Of a DNA stretch of 29,282 bases, positions 20,691-29,282 are shown piece by piece. Position 1 is the first letter of the stretch; the number at the start of each line of letters is the position of its first letter. The stretch lies in assembly GCA_905250885.1 (NCBI GenBank), contig CAJNOQ010001694.1:1-29282 (forward strand), given 5' to 3'. A program made the position numbers and the translations under genes. Source of the stretch: Didymodactylos carnosus (taxonomy: Eukaryota; Rotifera; Eurotatoria; Philodinida; Philodinidae). The notes under the pieces are model-generated. The model had not been told where the DNA came from, did not search any database, and saw nothing but the letters and a program-made list of their open reading frames with translations.

Positions 20691-22104
20691 ATGTTTTCCT
20701 GAAGGCCGCGTCTAAAGATCCATTATGAACTTTTAGTTGAATTCATTTTGACAGCTTCAGTTTGTAGACCACGACAATTTACATATGTGAAAAAATTTGA
20801 AAATACAAGAAGCACAAATTGTTGATTCTAAACATCAAGATCTTTTCTACTTGTTAGATAACGACTATGCGCGGACATCATGTTGGAATGTATAAGAGAA
20901 TTATATGATAATATTGTTACATGGTGGCTACCCTCTTATCGATATTCTGAATACCTTGTAAACATCATACATTCAATGTCGACCAATAAACTGTTATTAG
21001 AAAATACCTTTTGTTCGATTTTCGGAGAATCCATGAGCATAAAATGGTTAAAATAATTCCCTTGACTGAAAGGCGGATCATATAAAGAAAGGTGAAACTT
21101 TACCGTAGAAAACAAGCTGTTTTACTTTCTTCCAACCGTTTTTGCTGAACTGTCCAGAATTACCCCCATTCCATTTAGGGTAATTCTGCACATTCCATTG
21201 CAGCTCTCTGGAAACTGATGGGTACTAATTAATCTTATTGAACTCTAACTAGATTGTTAAATCAGTAGGTAGAGAAATGTCCGATCTAGCCATCTGTGAA
21301 GTGTCCTTTTTTCCTGACTAAAAAGCGTTAGGCGCGTTCAAACTACTGTGAAAATCAAAAAGACTGTCCTGATTTACCCCAACTTATTCGATATTCAGAA
21401 AACGCATCTATTTCAATATGTTTTTGTCGTTTAATCTAACAAATTAATTTTCTAAGAGTTATTCTCAGACCTGGTGCTTCAGACATTAAAGTAGTCTACT
21501 ACTCGTGGTCTACTACAGCGTATTACTACTGGCAATGTCGATTATCAGAAGGCGTCACAAGATTGAAAGGCGAGACAGCAGATTGATTATTTAATATTTT
21601 CCACAGGAACTGAACGCGTGCTAATACACGTTGAGGGGCTTCAAAAACAGAGGTATGTCAACTTAATCTTCTCGACGATCGAAAATTGTCCTTTCCTGCC
21701 TCTCTACTTATACGAACTGTAAACAAATGAATTTTTTGCACTTGTTAGTAACACCATTTCATTATTCAATATATATATTCAATAGCATGCCTCCCGACAA
21801 AAAGCTAAAAATGTAAGCTTCTCGTTATGACTATCTCATCATTGTTGTCTTTCTATGTCTATTTATACATCTTCAATACATAATCCATACGTATGTACCA
21901 TTTCTACTATCTTCTCGAAAAAGGTGTAACGTTTACTGTTCACTACCTGTTCTCTTTGTTACAATCTCTTATCTTTGTTTTGATAATAAAATTAGTAAAG
22001 TAAACTACACAAGTTTGAGGTAGCTAGCTATCAAGGTTTAGAGGAAGATTCGTGTTGTTGAACCTACTTATCTTCGTTATTTTCAAGTTGGAAATGTTTA
22101 AAAT
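20691..22104. other. No recognised gene
   Basis: AT-rich DNA without a convincing frame. It contains a hairpin at 21155-21188 (CAGAATTACCC / GGGTAATTCTG). The stretch near 21500-21650 has weak similarity (GGTCTACTA, AATACACG, GAGGGGCTT) to 1590-1650. Confidence 0.4.
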
Positions 22105-22643
22105 AAATGGAAACATAGGTGGTAATCGACTATGTTGAGGCTCGTGGCAACATTAGTTTTCAGAACAAAATGCAAAAACCTAATGAAAACCTATACTGAG
22201 TAGAATAACCCATGTTTGAATATTTACATCAAAAATCGAAAAATTCATAACTCCATCAAAACCGATCTAGACTACTTAAGAATATCAGAATATATTCTGT
22301 TTTATCGGCTCAATATGATTCTGTACTTAAGAGTAGTAAAAAGTACTTTTTTATTTTGGAAGATTTCTAGAACACTTCTTCAAAAGGCCAAGTATTTTCT
22401 ATTAATTTTTACATCGTTTACTAAACTCTATGGTACAGGCCAGATAAATTAGTGTATAATCTGGTATTCTTAAGTAGTCTATATTGTTTTTGATGAAGTT
22501 ATGAATTTTCTAATTTTACATAAAAATTACGCAAAATGGAATGTTTCACCTAATATAGCGTTTCACTAGGTTTTTGGACCTTTTCGAAAAACAAAAGTTG
22601 TCATAAGACTCAGTGTGATAGATAACCTACTATGTTTCCATTT
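22105..22643. mobile_element. Foldback MITE-like element, 539 bp
   Basis: The ends are AAATGGAAACATAGG and, at the right, CCTACTATGTTTCCATTT. Interior arms pair through AAAAATTCATAACT/AGTTATGAATTTT, TAGACTACTTAAGAATA/ and its complement near 22465, and AAAACCTA/TAGGTTTT. A related one-armed copy is at 11152-11380. The plus-strand open frame at 22216-22452 is in the arm and loop and is not a gene. No clear target duplication. Confidence 0.7.
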
Positions 22644-23482
22644 GTCTTCGAAACCACCTCACCTGAAAAGTGTCGATTATGAAACTCTAAGGAAATCCGA
22701 TGCGGCGAAGTAATGTCGGAAAATAAGAGATCGTTTAGTTTCCGTTTTGACGAGGACACTTTAGGCTACCTACTCATAGAAAAAGACTTGTACGTTGCTA
22801 TATAAAAATTTCGGCTTATAAAATGGTCCTCCAGAGGCTCGTTGGAAACTCATATTTAAAAATAATTTGAAATATTTATTGCTTATGAAACGATGCTTTA
22901 AAGTCTTGGCTATTGAATGACGAAAACCGTAACCTCTACCATTCCGTTTTCCTCAGAATCAATACGTTTTCTCTACTTGAGAACAAGCCATGGAGCGCTT
23001 TTTCGCCCATGCTGACGGGCGCCATTGCTCAACTATAAATTCAAGTTCTTGAACTTTGTGAAATAAAACAAGAACTATGTTGGTACATGATCATAATGAA
23101 TTGTGCATGAACTTCACTTTCTTATGTATGAAAATATTCTTTTATTTGCAGTTTCGAATCAAGTCACATTAGATGAAGTTTCAGGTTTCTCTTACCAATT
23201 TGATATTCTGAAGAAATCTTATTAACATCTAATATCGAAATGTTGTTGACTTAATGACGTAAAAGTGACGTGATTAATATTCTCAACGAAAGTAATTAAA
23301 TTCGCAACCGCTTTGAATTTTGCTATTAAAATATGTTTACGTGATCGAGTGGTATATCTTATTTACATGTTACACTGAGAATCGTTACTTGACTTTATAG
23401 AGAAAAGCAATCTATTGCTTGTTCGAGTGCGTACAATTTTTCGCTGTTCTGGCAAAAGTCTTGACAGTAGACTTCTACTGTC
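22644..23482. other. Upstream flank of the six-exon gene, no gene seen
   Basis: No convincing open frame. The last few hundred bases before 23483 should contain the promoter and leader of the downstream gene, but I cannot place a start site. Confidence 0.4.
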
Positions 23483-25980
23483 ATGTTTTTGTACGTTCAG
23501 CAGTGGCACATTGTACTAGAATGGTTTTTCACGGTTATTTTGTTCACCAGAGCCCTTCATTTTCATGGTGGCTCAATAACATATAAGCCACTGAGTAACA
23601 TACCACCATCAAATACTGGAGATCAAGTGTCTATAATGATAACGCAAACCTACTCTTGGACTTGGCCAACTATTTATTGTAATAATACTTACATAATGAA
23701 CCAGACAATGTTAACTCTACCTTCACCTGGTGGCGGTAATGATCTCTTATCTTGCGTAGCAAACTGTAGTACTTCAGGTGGTTATGTGTCTGTTCCAATA
23801 ACACCTTTTTGTACCGATTACAGTATTCCTTTACAACTGACTATTGGACAACGTTCCGATATTGTTAATATTTCTGCAGGATCACATTTCACCGTTGCCT
23901 TTCGCGATCATGCTTGGCAACCTTTAGCATTATATTCCAGTAACTCAGGTATGGACTGGAGTATTGCTTGCTCAATCGATCTAAGTATAAGACCAGATGG
24001 TAAACTGAATACCCCACCAGTTGCCACAATGATATCACCTATAAATATTCCTGCTGGTATAACACAGTATATACCAATACCAATATTAGATGCGGACAAT
24101 GATTATCTAAAATGTCGATATTCTACTAAGACACCTGTTGACGAATGTGGTGATGTCTGCCAACCTTCATCATTACCTAATGGGACAACAATTTTTCCAA
24201 ATTGTACATTGGCTATTACTGGTGTAAAAAGTAACGATTGGTATGCTGTTGCTATTCAGGTAGATGATTTTGAATTGAAAAGAAACGTCAGAGAATAATT
24301 CCTTCATCTTCAGGTTGAAGATTTTTGGAATAGTACAACAACAACCGCATTTTCGTCTGTTCCCATTCAATTTCTCATCCACGTTTACACTTCACCATCG
24401 TGTACAGTTCGTCCACCATTAATCGGTGCTGTTCTGTCGAATGCATGCATTGGTATTCAAGTTGGTCAACCATTCACAATGGAATTAGTTGCGGAAAATA
24501 ATTGTGGAACAAATACAAGTATAACTGATATTGGTACCTCGTCGTTTCCAATAGTTTTCAAAGGTGCTCTTATAAAAAATACATCATCAGTATGGTCAGT
24601 ATCACTGACATGGACACCAACATCAAGCGAAGTCGGAGCACAAGTCTTGTGTGCTATTGCCATTGATAGGTAGTAAAATTATTGAGTTTAAAAAGAAGGT
24701 TCTAAACTTGTTGCATTTTGATTCGCGAAACATAATTCGTTCTTTTTAATTAGTAACAAAGTTCAATCAGAACAATACTGTGTTACATTCTTTGTTGGTA
24801 CCAGTAGTGTAGGACTGTGTCCGGGTGAAACAACAACAACAACGACTGCTAAGTAACATTTTCATCATTTAAGATTTTTAATTATACATTGTTATGTTTC
24901 TATATCTTTCAGCTCAACTGATGCGGTGATAACTGCACGTAAGTAAACTGGTGTTTCAATTAACACAAAAAAATTAATGTTCCATTCCTTCGACCAGTAG
25001 CATCAGAATCAAATAGTACTAACCTTGGTCTGATAATTGGGTTATCAGTTGCCCTCCCATTAGCTCTTCTTTGTTGTTGGTGTTGCTTGTTGCGATACCT
25101 TTCATGGTAAGTTGAACATGTTAGAGTAATAAACTATCGAATAATAACTCTATTTTAACTTTTTAGTTTCAAACGTCGCCGTAAGGAACGAAAGGATGAC
25201 AAACAATGCAAAAAATATTTAACCCCTAAACTAACTCGTACGGACACCTTAAAATCATCTTCGTCAATCGCACGAACATTAACGACACTCCGAGATAGCA
25301 GTGATTTTGTAGAGAAAATTGGAAAACCATTCATGGACCATGACAACGTAAAGAGTTCATCTGAAAATGATGTTAGTGCTCGTAGTTCGAAAGACACGTT
25401 AGAAAGTAGCACAGTAGGAACAGGCATCAGTGTTATCAAAGTGAAACGAGTTGATAGACCTACAGTGGGAGAGAATGCAAAAGTAGAAAATAGTAATACT
25501 GATTTATCTCAAATAGATATTTTACCTCCTTTGATTTTCGAAGAAAAAGAACGTAGTACAATTAGATCACGGACTGTCGGAAGTGTTAGTGTACTTAAAT
25601 TGAAACGGTCATCCACAAATTTACCTATGCCTTGTTTCCAAACAACAATGAAAAAATCAGCAAATATTAGCAAACGCAAAAATGAGCAATGTGCTGATAA
25701 TGCAAATAGAACAAAACTAACAGTTACGAAAATAAAACGTTTATCGGCGTCAGACCCCGTACTGGATACGAGTGATAGAACTGTAAAACGTGAAAGCAGA
25801 AACACGGTAATTCACGTACCACGGTTTGAAAGAGGTTTAGAAAAAATGGTTAAAGCTAAAGAGGAGTTAGTAGCAGAGCAACCAATACGCTCTCGAAGTA
25901 TCAGTGTCTCAGGTGTCACTGTCACAAAAGTAAGTCATCCTTATCCATCTTCGTCCGCTACAAATACGATTAAACAATAG
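23483..25980 (+). CDS. Type I single-pass membrane protein with large ectodomain, six exons
   Basis: Exons: 23483-24259, 24314-24669, 24754-24852, 24913-24938, 24998-25106 and 25167-25980. All introns are GT-AG and 54 to 84 bases; joining them gives 2181 bases, 726 residues, with no frame break. An N-terminal hydrophobic stretch (about residues 8-23) fits a signal peptide. The ectodomain has many N-glycosylation sites and paired cysteines. It contains a GGSITYKPL start, a TPPVATMISP block with DADNDYLKCRY, YAVAIQVEDF across the first splice, and a WSVSLTWTPT segment ending in a threonine-rich stalk. One membrane helix lies at about 429-451, followed by CC-W-CC and FKRRRKERK. The cytoplasmic tail of about 270 residues is basic and Ser/Thr-rich. 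The ectodomain resembles uncharacterised extracellular proteins I recall from molluscs and other invertebrates; I know no function. Adhesion or receptor roles are guesses. Confidence 0.85.
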
Positions 25981-26283
25981 AAAAAATTGTGTTTTTTAAT
26001 GTTTTACTTTTATCGTATTGTTCTTATTTTTACTCTCAAGTTATTTGAAATCAAAAACAGATTTACACTATATTTCTCTCTCTCGTAACAGATGCGCCAG
26101 GCTGATTATTGTTTCACTATTATATACGTGCATGGAGAGACGCATACTTTTCTTGCCACTGGTCTTCGTTCTATACTGCTTTAGACAATTTGTCTTTATA
26201 TACGACTTCAGGACAAAAACATTCAATGCCATCCAAAGACGCTTCCTCTTTTCATAATTGCAACTGGAACTATAAAATTATCA

Positions 26284-26289
26284 AATAAA
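26284..26289 (+). terminator. Possible polyadenylation signal
   Basis: AATAAA lies about 300 bases after the stop of the six-exon gene. It is the first exact copy I see downstream on this strand, but AT-rich DNA produces such hexamers by chance. Confidence 0.35.
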
Positions 26290-26755
26290 ACAAGAAAATA
26301 TTGTAAGATGCCAAATATTGCAAACTTTGAGTCAGATTTTTTTTCGCAACGTATTATATAACATTGGACAGCCCGAGTTGAACTGATTACAAAAATGTGT
26401 TTGTTAACTTTTCAAAAAAATCCAAAAATACTTAAAAGTCGAAAAACTCTTCGAGTTAGAAAAAGTTCGAACCTTTCTGTTTATAATTCCAAAACTATTT
26501 TTTTCTTATTCAGCGTCGAAAACTGAATGGACATATGATATTTGATCCGTTATGAAATTAAAAGCTTGTCCACCATAGACGTCGCTGTCTGACGGTGTTA
26601 AACACGAGCATAAATTTGATAAACCTATCTAGTTTTTTGTGAGTCATTGAAACATTCATTTATGCTTCATTAGATTGCCTGAAAGATCAGGTTTAAAAGT
26701 AATCTTCGCTTCTTTCTAAATTTTGTTTCGTCGCTAAGAAAACTCATTTTTTCCT

Positions 26756-27105
26756 AAATCAGAGGCGAAAAAGTGAAAATTCTGTCCGAAATTCTTAATT
26801 TTCTCCAACACAGCTCAACGTCTATGTAATAAAAATATTATATTCGAAATTAGGATCAAAAAATAAGTCGTCTAATCTCTATTTCAAAATTTTTGGTTAA
26901 TTTTCATTTTTGGTGATTTTTGATTTTTTTTCAACGTGAAAATTCGGAAAAAAATTAAAGTATTCGGATAGAATAGAGATACACATCAGTTGATTCAGCT
27001 TCTGATGGTGATTCCGAATATGATATTTTTATTACATAGACGTTGAGCTGTGTTGAAGAAAATTGGGAATTTTGGGCAGAATTCCGACTTTTCCGTCCCT
27101 AATTT
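26756..27105. mobile_element. Foldback element, arms 26756-26848 and 27011-27105
   Basis: The arms share a perfect core (ATTACATAGACGTTGAGCTG and its complement at about 26813-26832). The outer parts differ by point changes, such as AGGCGAAAAAGTG against CGACTTTTCCGTC. The loop is AT-rich. The right arm is related to 8750-8870 inside the nested MITE, so this is another member or the parent of that family. Outer ends and target duplication are not clear. Confidence 0.7.
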
Positions 27106-27402
27106 AGAAAAACTGAATTTTCTCAACAACGTTAAATATGGTTTTGAAGGGATTTAATGAGTTTATGTCCATGCATATATTTTTAACGCGTGCAAACGAA
27201 TTTCACCTAAAAGAGTTACTCTTAACAGATTTAGACTACTCTATAAATTCGGTATTTTGAAAAACCAAAAGGGTATAGCATTTTTCATAGAAAACCCATT
27301 CTGATTCTCTATAAGAGAGAGAAAACCAAACCGTTTAGGAAGCAAACTAAAATAGCAAGAAGATATTTCACATTCTAAAATACCCATGAAAGGTATCCTA
27401 CA

Positions 27403-28012
27403 TAGGTATGCACCGGTTTCGGTTTTAAACCGATTAACAGAAACCGATCATAGCCGAAAATGTTGCACAAGTTCTTGAAAATACGTTTGACACAATATGA
27501 AGGAAGCATCTGTTGATCAATCAACAACTGTTCATCCTGAAAGAAAGAAGCACGATGTACAGAATCAGAAATAAGACAAATGAGTGGTATTTCTGACTTT
27601 TCATCGTGAAGGAAGAGTTTCTCAAACTTGAGTTTAGCAAATTTAATTTTCTAGATTTTATTTGCTAGGCGCACCTTCACGATGAAAACTGATATTTATT
27701 GCTTTTTGTTGTGAAGATCGATTTGTATACAGGTGTGCCCAGTAAATAAAATCTACAAAATTAAATTTGATGTAACTTACTTTTTTTGCTAAACTCAATT
27801 TTAGGAAACTCTTCCTTCATGATGAAAAGTCAGAAATACCACTTATTTGGCTTATTTCTGATTTTGTACACTGTGCATCTTTCTTCCAGGCTGAACGGTT
27901 GTTGATTGAACAACAGATGATTGCTTCATGTTGTGTCAAACGTATTTTCAAGAACTAGTGCAACATTTTCGGTTATGATCGGTTTCGGTTAACCGAAACC
28001 GGTGCATGCCTA
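27403..28012. mobile_element. hAT-type MITE with perfect 8-bp target duplication
   Basis: The left end TAGGTATGCACCGGTTTC and the right end (reverse complement TAGGCATGCACCGGTTTC) differ by one base. ATCCTACA is present directly outside both ends (27395-27402 and 28013-28020), an exact 8-bp duplication as made by hAT transposases. The arms run about 27403-27676 and 27731-28012, so almost the whole 610 bp is a foldback with a loop of about 55 bases. No transposase is encoded; movement would need an enzyme from elsewhere. Confidence 0.9.
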
Positions 28013-28424
28013 ATCCTACAGAACCAAATTAGTTTGTGTTAATATTAGGGTACCATAGGATATTTGACTCGTTCTGAAAGGCCAACATGGTTTCTTAGGA
28101 TATGATGGGGACTTTTGGAAACTGAAAAGCGGTTTTGGTGTTGTAGGTTATCAACTGTTTTATAAAGATAAATGGGAGGGTATTTTGAAGTACCAAAAAG
28201 GCTTTTCTTAAGAATAAAAACCAAATTTGTTATTTTCAAGTGTATAATACGTTTGTAAATACTAAATAGAAGAATTATTTCTTTTTCGTTCGTATTTTGC
28301 TGAATCGTTTTGGTTTTGTACTATACCAGAGTGATATTTTTATAATTTTTTTTCTGAAACCTTCAATTTTATCGGCATATTTTTCTGAACTAATTGATTT
28401 CAGAAATGCTGGATTTATTCGTAT

Positions 28425-28590
28425 GCATTTATTAAATTAAATAAAGTTTTCTATTAAAAAATCGTTAAATTCTAGAAAACACTGGATTTCGAGGTAAATC
28501 AGTTCTGCACTGTGAAATGTAAAACGCATTTACTTGAAATATACTGTTTTCTCGAAAAAAACTTGATTTAATTTAATAAATTTCATTTCA
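28425..28590. repeat. Short AT-rich inverted repeat
   Basis: ATTAAATTAAATAAAGTTTT near 28431 pairs with AAAACTTGATTTAATTTAAT near 28558 with about one mismatch. The DNA between is non-coding. It is possibly the ends of a very short foldback. Confidence 0.45.
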
Positions 28591-28599
28591 AGTAACTTA

Positions 28600-29282
28600 T
28601 ATGCAATTTTTTTGTCTGTCATATCTACTGATATCTGGACCAGAGACCGAAACGGATCGGGTCAAATCCGATCATCTCGGGTAGGGTTCGGGGGTGAAAA
28701 ATATTGATTCGGGTCAAAGCAAAAAAAATTTCGGCTTTTATTCGGGTTTTGCCACGATAAAACAAATCAGGAGAGTTTCGCTGGTTATGATTCACTCTTC
28801 TATTTTCAAACATATGTCTTTTTTATCGAAAAGAGAAGTACAGTGTTTTTTCCTTTCTGCTATGCCCCTGTGTAATGTAGACACGCAACCATCCCAAACT
28901 AGGAATCGCTGAAAGGCACCGAACGGGTTGTTACCGAACATGTTCGGTCACCCAACTGTTCGCACTCGAAGGTGTACGCTGCCGACCAGCGAGCCCTGGC
29001 TTGGCATGATTGCATGCCCGGTCTGGACTAAAGACAAATTGAATGAAATTGAAGCTTTTGAAGGAACTAACCAGTGAGAAAATAGACTAAAGTACTGTGT
29101 GAGCGAATGTGTCTTCTACTGAATCGCGAAGTTAGGGCTACAAAATGACTAATTTAGTTTTTCTTACTTTCAAAACGTTAACACAAGAAATAATTTTTGA
29201 GTTTAGAACGTTTACTTTTTTTTCGACTTTCATCTAATTAGCTTAGTTTTCTTGTCTGAAGTTCTGAAATTATAGTTTAGGT
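28600..29282. other. No recognised gene; locally GC-richer DNA
   Basis: A stretch near 28640-28750 repeats CGGGT/TCGGG motifs (GATCGGGTCAAATCC, CTCGGGTAGGGTTCGGG, TTCGGGTC, TTCGGGTTTT). The section at 28900-29030 is more GC-rich than its surroundings. This could be part of another transposon, but no ends are visible. Confidence 0.4.

Noticed and set aside
24173..24663. Minus-strand frames at 24173-24382 and 24466-24663
   Set aside because: Antisense shadows of exons 1 and 2 of the six-exon gene.
26018..26257. Plus-strand frame after the six-exon gene
   Set aside because: It lies in the likely 3' untranslated region and has no recognisable features.
28640..28750. Telomere-like or hAT-end repeat because of the GGGT/TCGGG motifs
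   Set aside because: The units are irregular and few, with no inverted partner or target duplication in the window.

Overview
This window looks like nuclear DNA from a small invertebrate, most likely a bdelloid rotifer. Coding sequence is split by very short GT-AG introns (54 to 84 bp where I could map them). Most of the sequence is AT-rich, and there is a kinesin-light-chain-type TPR fragment and a small CxxCGxC protein of a style I associate with bdelloids. The taxon is an inference from gene style, not from a marker gene.

Two genes are well supported. A minus-strand SLC46-like major facilitator transporter lies at 15821-17362 in two exons. A plus-strand six-exon gene at 23483-25980 encodes a secreted-type, single-pass membrane protein of 726 residues. 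A third likely gene is an intron-poor multi-pass membrane protein at about 6890-7831. Weaker coding regions are a small cysteine-rich protein (632-886), a possible polar protein (6194-6451, minus) and a 5'-truncated TPR gene end (12592-12957). The transporter has two broken 5' copies nearby, at 18912-19187 and 20112-20690, both in the opposite orientation to the intact gene.

The rest of the window is dominated by foldback, MITE-like elements with long inverted arms: 1-145, 402-478, 1364-4568 (a nest), 5463-6014, 7943-9345 (with a second element inserted), 17631-18248, 18403-18643, 22105-22643, 26756-27105 and 27403-28012. Several have readable boundaries. The 27403-28012 element has perfect 8-bp target duplications, as hAT elements make. 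The 17631-18248 element has a 3-bp duplication, and its empty site survives in the neighbouring duplicated copy. The 8731-9315 element has perfect 20-bp ends and sits inside another foldback element.

Region by region: 1-1000 palindromes and the small cysteine-rich ORF; 1000-6150 AT-rich repeats and foldbacks; 6190-7831 two divergent gene candidates; 7943-9347 nested MITEs; 9350-12590 largely gene-free with one diverged repeat copy; 12592-12957 TPR fragment; 13000-15800 no recognised gene; 15821-20690 transporter and its rearranged copies; 20690-23480 gene-free with one foldback; 23483-25980 membrane protein; 26000-29282 foldbacks and unassigned DNA. I see no operon or multi-gene pathway. The strongest story here is repeated insertion and inverted duplication around a transporter gene.
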